A stretch of 64,000 nucleotides of DNA. Origin: Clavelina lepadiformis (taxonomy: Eukaryota > Chordata > Ascidiacea > Aplousobranchia > Clavelinidae). The notes beneath the pieces were generated by a model. The model was given only the letters and a program-made list of their open reading frames with translations, ran no database searches and was not told where the DNA came from. Positions 11,651-21,745 of this stretch are shown one piece after another. Where the stretch lies: contig NC_135242.1 in NCBI RefSeq assembly GCF_947623445.1, forward strand, positions 1,488,001 to 1,552,000, given 5' to 3'. Every line of letters begins with the position of its first letter. Position 1 is the first letter of the stretch. Both the position numbers and the translations under genes were made by a program.

Positions 11651-12805
11651 ATGGAGTGTCATCCAGATAATATGCAAGTTCATTTTTTTTTGAAAGCAAT
11701 CAGTGATATGATATCGCAAGAATTCAAATCAATGCGACAAGATATGAAGATAGAATTTGCTAAAGTGCAAGAAAATATGGAAGATATGGTTTCAAAAATT
11801 CTGGCAGAAACAAAGAAAGCTGAAACCATAAACAATGCAATACCGATTAAAGAAACATCTCAACCATTAGATATAGAATGTGATATCGGCATTTGTATTA
11901 AAGGATTACGTTCTGAGAATGCATCAGTTTTTCCTCTTGTTGATGCTGTCAAAGAAGAACCTTTGTTGTTGCAGCATTGGGAGGTTTCTGAAATGGATGA
12001 CCCAAGTATGTCCATGTCAAATAAATTTTCTCATCAATCGGAGCTTGGAGTAAATGACACAGTTAAAACTGTTGAGCCCCAAACCTGTATTGAAGAAGAT
12101 TATTCTGAAAAGGCATCAATTTATCCTCAATCTGAAGTTATTGAAGAGGAACCTTTGTCGTTGCAACAATATGCAGTTTCTCAGACTCAGGTGTTCGTTG
12201 GAAACAACAAAGAAAAACGTTTTTTTTGCAAGTTTTGTGATAAATTATTCCAACACAAAGCAAACTTGAATGCTCATGTAAGAACTAACACAGGCGAGCG
12301 ACCTTATCAATGTCAATTGTGTCACAAGTCTTTTACCCAAAATGGCAGTTTGCAAACTCATTTGAATATCCACACTGGACAAAAACCTTATCAATGCCAG
12401 GTGTGTCACAAGTCATTTTCCCAAAAGAACCATTTGCGTACTCTTATGACTAACCATACCGGACAAAAACCTTATCAATGCCAGGTGTGTGAAAAGTCAT
12501 TTACCAACAACAGAGATTTGCAGATTCATATGAGAATCCACACAGGTGAACGACCTTATCAATGCCAAGTGTGTAACAAGTCATTTAGCCAAAGCAACAA
12601 TTTAAAAACTCATATGAGAACACACACTGGAGAACGACCTTATCAATGCCAAGTGTGTAAAAAGTCATTTACCCAAAGCAACAGTTTAAAAGCTCATATG
12701 ACAATACACACCGGAGAGCGACCTTATCAATGCCATATATGTCAAAAGTCATTTTCCCATAAGAGCAATTTGCGGACTCATGAAACTTTTCACACTGGAA
12801 AGTGA
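11651..12805 (+). CDS. B-type C2H2 zinc-finger protein, 7 fingers
   Basis: Intact 384-residue frame. The start (MECHPDNMQVHFFLKAISD) is set by homology; an in-frame ATG 18 bases upstream exists but lies in the conserved 5' UTR. Residues 1-60 are the helix module. About 60-188 is the acidic spacer with two motifs, [15 protein letters not shown] and IEEEPLSLQQYAVSQ. Roughly 60 residues found between spacer and fingers in the gene at 2487 are missing, with the break at SQTQVFVG. Seven fingers fill about 189-384. Finger 3 reads LRTLMTNH, so its first His is lost and it probably does not fold; the others are complete. It ends HTGK before a TGA. Likely nuclear DNA-binding protein. Confidence 0.85.
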   Translation: MECHPDNMQVHFFLKAISDMISQEFKSMRQDMKIEFAKVQENMEDMVSKILAETKKAETINNAIPIKETSQPLDIECDIGICIKGLRSENASVFPLVDAVKEEPLLLQHWEVSEMDDPSMSMSNKFSHQSELGVNDTVKTVEPQTCIEEDYSEKASIYPQSEVIEEEPLSLQQYAVSQTQVFVGNNKEKRFFCKFCDKLFQHKANLNAHVRTNTGERPYQCQLCHKSFTQNGSLQTHLNIHTGQKPYQCQVCHKSFSQKNHLRTLMTNHTGQKPYQCQVCEKSFTNNRDLQIHMRIHTGERPYQCQVCNKSFSQSNNLKTHMRTHTGERPYQCQVCKKSFTQSNSLKAHMTIHTGERPYQCHICQKSFSHKSNLRTHETFHTGK

Positions 12806-13084
12806 CCTTGACAATGTTTGTTTTTTTTGTCAAAAGTCATTTGCGTTGAAGTGATAATTATTAGCACATATTAAAACTCACATTGGGGTATGTAAATATT
12901 TTGAAAAGATGTTTGGACAAAAACTTAGCCTTGAAAAACGTTTACAAACCATTTATCGAAATGCTGCATCCATTTAATTGTGTTTCATTTGTCCATTTTC
13001 ACATGTTTTATCATTAACTTTGTATGTTTCATGAAACCTAAAATTTCACTATGTGGTTGTTTTTGGCAAACAAGTTATTTTTTC
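12806..13084 (+). pseudogene. Fossil C-terminal fingers in the 3' flank
   Basis: Beyond the stop, finger remains can still be read: CFFCQKSFAL near 12817-12850, AHIKTHIG near 12866-12892, then KYFEKMFGQKLSLEKRLQT near 12894-12950. These are followed by the AT-rich 3' flank common to most units. They show that ancestral arrays had at least two more fingers. Confidence 0.55.
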
Positions 13085-13250
13085 AGAAGAAGAAACAAAG
13101 GAAACTGAAACCATGAACATTGCAATGTCCCATCGAAGAAACATCATTACCATTAGTGTCAGATCACAAATATGTGTTTTCCCAAGACTCCAGTTACCGT
13201 TATGCGTTGCATTTTGTTTGTCTTTTTCGTGGAATTCTTTAGCAATGTGA
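13085..13250 (+). pseudogene. Remnant of short coiled-coil module (3' half only)
   Basis: Carries only the EETKETETMNIAMSHRRN part and the hydrophobic tail of the short module, joined abruptly to unit 3' flank at a TTTTTTCAGAAGAA junction near 13080. The start and helix are gone, and the putative GTATGT donor is mutated to ATATGT. Confidence 0.6.
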
Positions 13251-13299
13251 CAAAGTAATGTCTAGTATCATTTGGTGTGAGGAAATTTTATCGCATCCC

Positions 13300-13933
13300 G
13301 CTGAGGCATTGTTTACATTAAAACGATTGTTTAACCAGGTTGACAACTCAACCAAGCAAGGCAATTCGAAACGGTATTAATCATCAATAAACTAAATAAT
13401 GATATCATAAACGAAACTTTTGAAACAGTTGGAATAGTTTTCACTAGTACAAATACTATGATATGAAGATCTGAAGTGAACTTAAAGCTTTCATTTAACT
13501 CAATGGTCATTGATCAGTGGTCATGGTTATTGGTGAGTGATTTCAACAACACATCAAACCAACTTTAACAATTAATTCGGATATAACTTTCATAAATGTG
13601 TTGCTTTAAGATTTTTAATTGATTTGAGCATTGTTTTTGGTGTGTGCCAATTGTGGGTTAGTTTAGGTCAAACTGTTGTGTATTGTCATTTAAGATGATT
13701 TCATGTGTTTTAAATGTTGAAACTATGCTGAAGTCTTTATAAACATTCTTTCAAAACAACACGGAATCTTTTAGTTTTCGTTTTTGTATGTGACAATCAC
13801 TGCTGTTCTTTACTTTGTTGTAATTTAGAGAAAATTGTTTAGATTTGTTATTTTTCTTCCAACAGTTTTGGTTACATATTATCAGTTTTCCTTTATCAAG
13901 AAAATCAACAAACATTTTAAGTTTTTTTTTCAG
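13300..13933 (+). promoter_or_regulatory. A-type upstream block
   Basis: Full block with CTCAACCAAGCAAGGCAAT start, CAATGGTCATTG near 13501, TATAAA at 13739-13744, putative donor GTATGTGA near 13786 and acceptor TTTTTTTCAG ending at 13933. The start codon of the next unit follows at 13971. Confidence 0.55.
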
Positions 13934-13970
13934 CAAATAGATTATAAAATTGTATAATAATAATCAGACA

Positions 13971-15222
13971 ATGGAGTGTCAACCATTTGGTATGCAAGTT
14001 GACGTTTTATTGAAAGCATTCAGTGATATGATTTCACTAGAATTTAAATCAATGCGACAAGATATGAAGAAGGAATTTGTAAAAATGCAAGAAAGCATGG
14101 AAGATGTGATTTCTACGCTTCTTGCAGAGATAAAGAAAACTAAAACCATGAACAATGCAATGCCAGTTAAAGAAACATCGCAAACAACAGTTGTAAAATC
14201 TGATATCAGCCTTAGTATTGAGGAAGTTCATTCTGAGAAGGCACCAGTCTTTTCTCTTGTTGGAGCTATCAAAGAAGAACCTTTGCTGTTTGAAGAATAT
14301 GAGGTTTCACAGACTGAAATTGATGGCCCAAATATATCCATGTAAAATAAAAATCCTCCTCATTCAGATATTGGAGTGAATGCCACAGTCAAAATTGTTA
14401 AACCACAAAGCTGTGTTGCAAGTAACTCAGATGAAAAATGCAGCGATTCTGTAAAGATGTTTGTCAATAAATCTACTGCAAGTGAAAGAATTATTGCTTG
14501 CAAAGTTGATGCTCAGTTGCTTGTTGGAAATAACAAAGAAAAGAATTTTTCTTGCAACTTTTGTGATAAATCGTTCAAATACAAAAAAAATCTTGAAAGT
14601 TCATCTAAGAACTCACACAGGTGAGCGACCTTATCAATGCCAAGTTTGTCAAAAGTCATTTACTCTAAATGGGAGTTTGCAGCGTCATATGAGAATCCAC
14701 ACTGGAGAGCGACCTTATCAATGCGATGTGTGCCACAAGTCATTTTCCGATAGCAGCAGTTTGAAAAGTCATATGAGAACTCACAATGGAGATCAACCTT
14801 ATCAATGCCAGGTGTGCCACAAGTCATTTTCAGATAGCAGCAGTTTGAAAGCTCTTATGAGAACTCACACGGGAGAGCAACCTTATCAATGCAATGTGTG
14901 CCACAAGTCATATTCCGATAGCAGCAATTTGAACAGACATTTGAGAACTCACACTGGAGAGAGTCCTTATCAATGCGATGTGTGCCACCAGTTATTCACC
15001 CAAAGCAGCAGTTTAAAAACTCATATGATAATTCACACTGGAGACCAACCTTATCAATGCGATGTGTGCCACAAGTTATTCACACAAAGCAGCTATTTAA
15101 AAACTCATATGAGAATCCACACTGGAGAGCAACCTTATCGATGGCAGGTGTGCCACAAGTCATTTTCCGATAGCAGCAATTTGAAAACTCATATTGCAAA
15201 TCACACTGGAAAGCGACCTTAA
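13971..15222 (+). pseudogene. A-type zinc-finger gene with one nonsense codon and one frameshift
   Basis: The N-terminus (MECQPFGMQVDVLLKAFSD) and acidic spacer (IKEEPLLFEEYEVSQ) are open to 14345, where TTA for Leu has become TAA. The same frame then continues through the first finger until an extra base in the poly-A run near 14582 shifts it. Seven further fingers are open from about 14590 to 15222, ending HTGKRP. One finger has Leu in place of its first His (KALMRTH), and the last lacks its first Cys (YRWQVC). The damage is light, so inactivation looks recent. Confidence 0.8.
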
Positions 15223-15669
15223 CGAAGTTTATTTTTTGGCAAAAGTCATTTACGTTGAAATGATAATTCTTAATAAATATTAAAACTCCTGTCGGGGCAA
15301 TGTAAATAGTTCGAAAAGATGTTTGGTCAAAAACTTAACTTTGAAAAACAATTACAAACCATTCATCCAGATCCATTTGTTTATGTTTTATTTGTCCACT
15401 TTTACAAGTTTTATCAATAACTTGGTATGTTTTATGAAACATAAAATGGCACTATGTTGTTGTCTTTGGAAAATAGGTTGTTTTTTCAGGATGTTTTGTC
15501 AATGCTAGTTGTGTGAATAGTCATTTACTCAAACCAGCATTTTGAGAACTCATATAATAACACACATTGAAGAGCAACCTTATCAATGCCAGGTGTGTCA
15601 CATGTCATTAACCAGAAGAAGCACCGATTTGCAAGATCATACGACTATCTATTATTGCACCATCAAACC
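15223..15669 (+). pseudogene. 3' flank and relic of the second finger gene
   Basis: 15223-15480 is the common 3' flank with decayed finger traces. 15495-15650 holds out-of-frame remains of fingers from the degenerate second gene type (FTQTSILRTHIITH, then CQVCHMSLTR). These run without a break into the short module start at 15670, as at 18900, 30300, 42150 and 48930. Confidence 0.5.
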
Positions 15670-15918
15670 ATGGAGTGTCATCCAGATAATATGCGAGTTG
15701 ATGTTTTATTGAAAGCAATCAGTGATATGATATCACAAGAATTCAAAGCAATGCGTTTGGATATGCAGATTGAAGAAACAAAGGAAACATTAACCATGAA
15801 CAATGCAATGTCCCACCGAATAAACATCACTACCATTAGTGTCAGATCACAAGTATTTGTTTTCTCAAGACTACCATTACCGTTATATGTTGCATTGCTG
15901 AGGCATTGTTTACATTAA
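15670..15918 (+). CDS. Short coiled-coil ORF, 82 residues
   Basis: Starts MECHPDNMRVDVLLKAISD, keeps the helix to MRLDMQIEETKE, then AMSHRINITTISVRSQ and a hydrophobic end finishing LLRHCLH. No acidic spacer and no fingers. Relative to the finger genes one extra base before the EETS-equivalent puts the downstream part in a different frame, and all copies share it. The putative donor GTATGT after the SQ codons is GTATTT here. Either a small helix-only protein or a relic; the open frame is short, so confidence in expression is low. Confidence 0.4.
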   Translation: MECHPDNMRVDVLLKAISDMISQEFKAMRLDMQIEETKETLTMNNAMSHRINITTISVRSQVFVFSRLPLPLYVALLRHCLH

Positions 15919-16400
15919 AACGATTGTTTAACCAGGTTGAAAACTCAACCAAGCAAGGCAATTTGAAATGTTATTAATCAACAATAAATTAAACAATTAT
16001 ATCATAAACGAAACTGTTGATACGGTTGGAATAGTTTTCACTAGTACAAATACTATGATATGACGATCTAAAGGGAACCTAAAACTTTCAATCACATCAA
16101 TGTTCATTGATAAGTGATTTTCAGCAACGCATCAAACAGACTTCAACAATTAACTTGGATATAATTTCGTGTGTTTTACATGTAGACACTATGCAGAAGT
16201 CTTTAGAAACATTCTTCGAAAACAGCAAGGAATCTTTAAATTTTCGTTTTTGTATGTGACAATCACTGCTGTTTTGTACTTCGTAGTAAATTTAGATAAA
16301 ATTTATTTAGATTTATTACTTTTATTCAAACAGTTTTGATTACATTTTATCAGTTTTCCGCTATCAAGAAAATCTTCAAACAATTTAAGTTTTTTTCCAG
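15919..16400 (+). promoter_or_regulatory. A-type upstream block of the 10-finger gene
   Basis: Block with ACTCAACCAAGCAAGGCAAT start and donor GTATGTGA at 16252. The TATA position reads TTTAGAAA near 16203. The acceptor TTTTTTTCCAG ends at 16400. The central palindrome is altered to CAATGTTCATTG. Confidence 0.5.
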
Positions 16401-16438
16401 CAAATATGTTATAAGTTTTGTATAATAACAATCAGACA

Positions 16439-17845
16439 ATGGAGTGTCATCCAGTTGGTATTCAAGTTGACGTTTTATTGAAAACAATCCGTGATATGAT
16501 TTCACAACAATTTAAATTAATGCGACAAGATATGAGGAAGGAATTTGTAAAAATGCAAGAAAGCATGGAAGATGTGATTTCAACGCTTCTTGCAGAGATA
16601 AAGAAAACTGAAACCGTGTACAATGCAATGCCAGTTGAAGAAACATCGCAAACAACAGTTCTAAAATCAGATATCAGCCTTAATATTGAGGATGTTTATT
16701 CTGAGAAGATACCAGTCTTTCCTCTTGTTGAGGTTATCAAAGAAGAACCTTTGCTGTTGGAAGAATATCAGGTTTCTCAGCTTGAGATTGATGACCCAAA
16801 TATATCCATGTTAAATAAATTTCCTCCTCAATCAGATATTGGAGTGAATGCCACAGTCAAAATTGTTAAACCACAAAGCCGTGTTGCAAGAAACATAGAT
16901 GAAGAATTCAGCGATTCTTTGGAGATGAATCGCAATAAATCTACTTCAATTGAAGAAACTAATGCTTACAAAGTTGATGCTCAGTTGCTTGTTAGAAATA
17001 ACAAAGAGAAGCATTTTTCCTGCAATTTTTGTGATAGATCATTCAAATGCAAAAGAAATTTGAAAGTTCATCTAAGAACTCACACAGGTGAGCAACCTTA
17101 TCAATGCGATGTGTGCCACAAGTCATTTATCCAGAATGACAGTTTGCAAGCTCATTTGAGAACTCACTCTGGAGAGCAAACTTATAAATGTGATGTTTGT
17201 GACAAGTCATTTTGCGTTAGAACCAATTGGAAAACTCACATGAGAACTCATACTGGAGAACGACCTTATCAATGCCAGCTGTGTGAAAAGGCATTTACTC
17301 AAAACGGCAATTTGAAAACTCATATGAGAATCCACACTGGAGAGCGTCCTTATCAATGCAATGTGTGCCACAAGTCATTTACCCAAAGCAGCAGTTTAAA
17401 AACTCATATGAGAACTCACACTAAAGAACGACCTTTTCAATGCGAAGTGTGTCACAAGTCATTTACCCAAACCAAGAATTTAAAACTTCATATGAGAACT
17501 CACACTGGAGACCGACCTTATCAATGCGAAGTGTGTCACAAGTTATATTTCAATAATAGCTATTTAAAAATACATATGAGAACTCACACTGGTGAACGAC
17601 CTTATCAATGCAATATGTGCCACAAGTCATTTTCCGAAAGCAGCAGCTTGAAAAGTCATATGAGAACTCACACTGGAGAGCGACCTTATCAATGCGATAT
17701 GTGCCACAAGTCATTTTCCGAAAGCAGCAGTTTGAAAGCTCATATGAGAACTCACACTGGAGAGCGACCTTATCAATGCCATGTGTGCCACAAGTCCTTC
17801 ACCCAAAGCAGCAGTTTAAAATCTCATATGAGAACTCACACTTGA
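16439..17845 (+). CDS. A-type C2H2 zinc-finger protein, 10 fingers
   Basis: Intact 468-residue frame. Residues 1-60: MECHPVGIQVDVLLKTIRD and the charged helix. About 60-188: acidic spacer with [16 protein letters not shown], a psi-K-x-E site. About 189-468: ten fingers, starting with the family's diverged first finger ([20 protein letters not shown]), followed by nine canonical ones. Finger 6 follows a THTKERPF linker. Fingers 8 and 9 differ at only a few residues, so one is a recent copy. The frame ends MRTHT and TGA, where G to T turned GGA into a stop. About 1.5 more fingers follow in the same frame up to about 17965, so this gene was shortened recently. Base-contacting helix positions are poor in variety (Q/E/N at -1, mostly Ser or Asn at 2 and 3). 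Nuclear DNA binding is expected; the target is unknown. Confidence 0.88.
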   Translation: MECHPVGIQVDVLLKTIRDMISQQFKLMRQDMRKEFVKMQESMEDVISTLLAEIKKTETVYNAMPVEETSQTTVLKSDISLNIEDVYSEKIPVFPLVEVIKEEPLLLEEYQVSQLEIDDPNISMLNKFPPQSDIGVNATVKIVKPQSRVARNIDEEFSDSLEMNRNKSTSIEETNAYKVDAQLLVRNNKEKHFSCNFCDRSFKCKRNLKVHLRTHTGEQPYQCDVCHKSFIQNDSLQAHLRTHSGEQTYKCDVCDKSFCVRTNWKTHMRTHTGERPYQCQLCEKAFTQNGNLKTHMRIHTGERPYQCNVCHKSFTQSSSLKTHMRTHTKERPFQCEVCHKSFTQTKNLKLHMRTHTGDRPYQCEVCHKLYFNNSYLKIHMRTHTGERPYQCNMCHKSFSESSSLKSHMRTHTGERPYQCDMCHKSFSESSSLKAHMRTHTGERPYQCHVCHKSFTQSSSLKSHMRTHT

Positions 17846-18270
17846 CAGCGACCTTTTCAATGCCAGGTGTGTGAGAAGTCTTTTATCCTAAATAATCATT
17901 TAACAGCTCATATGGGAATCCACACTGGAGCGCAACTTTATCAATGCCAAGTGTGTCAAAAGTAATTTTCTAAAAGAGCAATTTGCGGAATCTTGAAACT
18001 ATTCACACTGGAAAGCGGCCTTGACAATGTTTGTTTTTTTGTGAAAAGTAATTTGCATTGAAACAATAATTATTAACACTCATATTGGGGCAATGTAAAT
18101 ATTTTGAAAATATTTTGGGACAAAAATTAACTTTGTGAAAAATTTACAAAACATTTTTCCAGATGCTGCATAAATTTTTTTGTGATGTTTTTTTCAATTT
18201 TATCAAGAACTTTGTATGTTTCATAAAACATACATTTTCTCTATGTGTTTATTTTTGGCAAAAATGTTGT
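17846..18270 (+). pseudogene. Post-stop fingers and 3' flank
   Basis: In-frame fingers [17 protein letters not shown] and the start of CQVCQK continue to a TAA near 17963. Out-of-frame finger traces follow (IHTGKRP near 18005), then the common AT-rich 3' flank. Confidence 0.6.
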
Positions 18271-18900
18271 TTTTTCATGAAGTTTATTCCGAAACTACGT
18301 CAGTTTTTCGTTCTGTTGAAGCTATCAAACAAAAACCTTTGCTGTTGCAGCATTGGGTTATGTCTGAAACTGATCGACCAAGTATATCCATTTCAACAAC
18401 TTTTTCTCATCAATCGGAGGTTGGAGTAAGGGCCACAGTTAAAATAGTTGTTCCTTGAAGTTGTATTGAAAGAAATTCAGATGAAGAATGCAGCGATTCT
18501 GTAGAAATGTTTTTCGATGAACCCATTGCAAGTGTTAGAAACAATGCTTGCAAAGTTGATGCTCAATTGTTTGTTGGAAATAACAAAGAAATTCATTTTT
18601 CTTGCAATTTTTGTGAAAAATCATTCAAATGCCTAACAATCTTTAAAGCTTATCTAAGAACTCACACAGTAGACCGACCTTATAAAAACATCGTTTGTGA
18701 AAAGTCATTTTCCTGAAGCGTTTATTTCAAAAAGTATATGAGAATCCACATCCGAGAGCATAATTATCAATGCCAGGTGTGTGAAAAATCATTTACCCAA
18801 ACTAGCAATTTAAAAACTCATTTGATAACTCACACTAAAGAGCAACCTTATCAATGCCAGGCGTGTCACATGTTATATTTCAATATTTATTTCAATGGAG
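18271..18900 (+). pseudogene. Relic of the second finger gene (no N-terminus)
   Basis: Begins within the acidic spacer (VYSETTSVF..EAIKQKPLLLQHW) without start or helix. A stop falls at VVP near 18458. The frame reopens with FFDEPIASVRNNACKVDAQ and one diverged finger (HFSCNFCEKSFKC) to a TGA at 18714-18716. Two more fingers are seen at 18738-18900 ([17 protein letters not shown], then CQACHMLY). It lies between a full A gene and a short module, and the same arrangement recurs at 29660, 26570, 48715 and 62991. Confidence 0.65.
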
Positions 18901-18915
18901 TGTCAATATATTTCA

Positions 18916-19164
18916 ATGGAGTGTCATCCGGATAATATGCGAGTTGATGTTTTATTCAAAGCAATCAATGATATAATACCACAAGAATTCAAATCAATGC
19001 GATTGGATATGCAGATGGAAGAAACAAAGGAAACTGTAACCATGAACAATGCAATGTCCCACCGAATAAACATCACTACCATTAGTGGTAGATCACAAGT
19101 ATGTGTTTTCCCAAGACTCCCATTACCGTTATATGTTGCATTGTTGAGGCATTGTTTACATTAA
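18916..19164 (+). CDS. Short coiled-coil ORF, 82 residues
   Basis: MECHPDNMRVDVLFKAIND, helix, AMSHRINITTISGRSQ, then VCVFPRLPLPLY and LLRHCLH. Close to the 15670 copy, including the same ending. A local duplication puts a second CAATGGAGTGTCA at 18894-18906 in frame seven codons upstream. GTATGT follows the SQ codons, a possible splice donor. Helix-only protein or relic; not resolved. Confidence 0.4.
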   Translation: MECHPDNMRVDVLFKAINDIIPQEFKSMRLDMQMEETKETVTMNNAMSHRINITTISGRSQVCVFPRLPLPLYVALLRHCLH

Positions 19165-19860
19165 AACGATTGTTTAACCAGGTTGAAAACTCAACCAAGC
19201 AAGGCAATTTGAAACGTTATTAATCGTCATTAAATAAAACAATGATATCATAAACCAAACTGTTGAATCAGTTGGAATAGTTTTCACTAGTAAAAATACT
19301 ATAATTTGACAATCTGAAGTGAACTTAAAGCTTTCAATTAACTCAATGGTCATTGATCAGTGATTTCAACAACACATCAAACATACTTTAACAATTAAAT
19401 CGGATATAACTTTCCTAAATTTGTTGCTCTAAGATTTTTAAGTGATTTGAGCACTGTTTATGGTGTGTGTGTGTACCACTGTTTATGGTGTGTTATGTCA
19501 TTTAGTATTATTATGTGTGTTTTGCATCTTGCAAATTATGTAGAAGTCTTCACAAACCTATTCTTTCAAAACAACAGGGAATCTTTTTGATTTTCGTTTT
19601 TGTATGTGACAGTCACTGCTGCTTTTCACTTTGTAGTAAAGTTTGAAGATAGAGTCCTGAAAAGTTTTTGTAGTTGTTTGTCGAATAGTTTACTTGATGC
19701 AATGCAAGATGTGTTTGTGATAAAATTGGAGCAAGACATTGTGGTTGCCTCCACCCTTTAGTAACAGTCATCGACTGACATTGCCATCCTGTATCCTTTT
19801 AATTTGGCGTCTATCATTACTTGTATCATTCTTGTTTTTTACACCAACCAATTTCTTTAG
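19165..19860 (+). promoter_or_regulatory. Upstream block of C-type gene 2
   Basis: CTCAACCAAGCAAGGCAAT start, CAATGGTCATTG near 19345, donor GTATGTGA near 19602. The TATA position is altered (TTCACAAA near 19550). The C-specific right third ends in acceptor AATTTCTTTAG at 19860, before GAAGTAGG. Confidence 0.5.
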
Positions 19861-19902
19861 GAAGTAGGTTGTATTTAGTTACATTCATTATTAACGTAAA
19901 CT

Positions 19903-20316
19903 ATGGAACGTGACGTTGGTACAATGCAAGTTGATGCTGCATTGAAAACTAACAGTCACGTTAATGCCATTTTACAAGAATTTAAATCAATGCGACAAGA
20001 TATGAAGATTGAATTTGCAAAAGTGCAAGAAAACATGGACGATATGGCTTCAAAGATTCTTGCAGAAACAAAGACAGTTGAAACAACAAACAACGCAAGT
20101 CCAATTGAAGAAACATTGCAACCATTGGATATAGAACCTGCTAATGGCATTTATATTGAGGAAGTTTATTCTGAGGAGGCACCAGTTCTTCCTCTTATTA
20201 AAATTGTCAAAGAAGAATCTTTACTATTGGAAGAATTTCAATTTTCACCGACTGAGTCTGATAACCCAAGTATATCAATTATAAACAAATTTTCTCCTCT
20301 CTCAAAGATAGACTAA
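19903..20316 (+). CDS. C-type finger-less coiled-coil protein, copy 2
   Basis: 137 residues: MERDVGTMQVDAALKTNSH, helix [19 protein letters not shown], acidic spacer with IVKEESLLLEEFQFS, ending LSKID. It lacks one residue of copy 1 in the KSVKEE stretch. It stops at the same site as the other two copies. Substitutions between copies are scattered, yet no frame break has appeared in about 410 bases, while the DNA after the stop is full of indels. That contrast favours some protein-level constraint, though recent duplication could also explain it. Confidence 0.6.
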   Translation: MERDVGTMQVDAALKTNSHVNAILQEFKSMRQDMKIEFAKVQENMDDMASKILAETKTVETTNNASPIEETLQPLDIEPANGIYIEEVYSEEAPVLPLIKIVKEESLLLEEFQFSPTESDNPSISIINKFSPLSKID

Positions 20317-21090
20317 TATCACAATTAAAGCTGTTGAGACACAAAGCCATGTTGAAATACTTCAAATAAACAATGTAGCAATTCTGTAGAAATGTTCCTT
20401 GATAAATCTGCCAAAATTAGTAAAGTCATTACATGCTTTATGCTCATATGTCTGGTCAAAGTGACAAAGAAAAACAATTTTTGTGATAAATCATTCCAAC
20501 ACAAAACAAACTTGATCTCGTTTGGATGAGCGACCTTATCAATGCCAGTTGTGTCACTGGTCATTTACCGAACTAAACCCGCTCCAGCATCATGTAAGAA
20601 CTCACACGGAAAAGCAACGTTATCCATACCGGGTGTGTGAAATTTCATTAAAGCTAAGCATGGTTTTGACACCTCATATGAGAACTCACATACTTGAAAC
20701 ACCTTATCAATGCGTTATGTGTGAAAATATGTGCCAGGTACGTCAAAATTTTGTTTCCCAAAAGTGTTATTTGCGGAGTCATGTGATTATTCATACTGGA
20801 AAGCAACCTTAACTATGATTTTTTTTTGTCAAAAAGCGTTTATTTTGAAAGGATATTGGTTTAGACATATTAGAACTCACACTGGGACATGACAGTACAA
20901 ATGCAAATATTTTGAAAAGGTGTATCGACAAAAATTTAACCTTAAAAAATATTACAAACCATTCATCCAGATGTTGCATCAATTTATTTGCATTTTAGTT
21001 TCCGCTCTTACATGTTTTATCGGTAACTTTCTATATTTCATGAAACATAAAATTGCACTGTATTGGTTGTTTTTGGCAAAAACACATTCT
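20317..21090 (+). pseudogene. Decayed finger tail of C-type gene 2
   Basis: Homologous to 9016-9800. It includes a reopened stretch 20522-20812 with CQLCHWSFTELNPLQHH, CEISLKLS and ending VIIHTGKQP. The finger-like CKYFEKVYRQKFNLKKY follows near 20901, then the common 3' flank. Confidence 0.6.
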
Positions 21091-21714
21091 ATAATTATCA
21101 AATTTTCAGTTTTCTATTTGTGATTAAGTTAACAGATGTATACCAATTTCAATGTGGAAGAAAACTACTTATATAATTAAAAATTGTGAAAATTATGTTG
21201 GAGTGTTTTCATATATTTATTTGTTGGGTTTTTATAAGTATAGACTTGTTGTACCCATTTCATATATGATGATGTTTTTTTGATAAACTTTTAAGATAAA
21301 CTCTAAAGTTCATGATACTTGACCTGGTTCACAATTTTCTGGGGTTGATAGGTCCAATGTTAATTTGAAAATTGATGCTGATGTGTGAAGAAAGCATTAG
21401 TAAAGCGTTTTATTTAATTAAGAACACAGAGAATTTGTCATGAAATAAGATGAAACATTTTTATGTTATTGACTGAATTGAATTTGAAAAAATGACTTCG
21501 AAATAGATTAAATTATTGTCATCATGTGTCGGGATTCAAATGGTTATTTCCTGTTTATTTATGTTCTTTAAACACATACATTTTCTCAACTGTCACAGCA
21601 AACATATATATTACAATTTACTTTAAACATTTCAATTCAATTTTTGGGTTTTGACATCTTATTCAAGTTAATATGTTACTTTTTATTAAAACGTTTTACC
21701 TTTCACATTTTCAG
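21091..21714 (+). promoter_or_regulatory. B-type upstream block
   Basis: Homologous to 11109-11609, here without the pogo-like insertion upstream (the empty site TTTTCATATATTTATTTG lies near 21211). It ends TTACCTTTCACATTTTCAG at 21714. Confidence 0.45.
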
Positions 21715-21745
21715 CCAATAGTGTGTATGGTATCACAATCAAACC

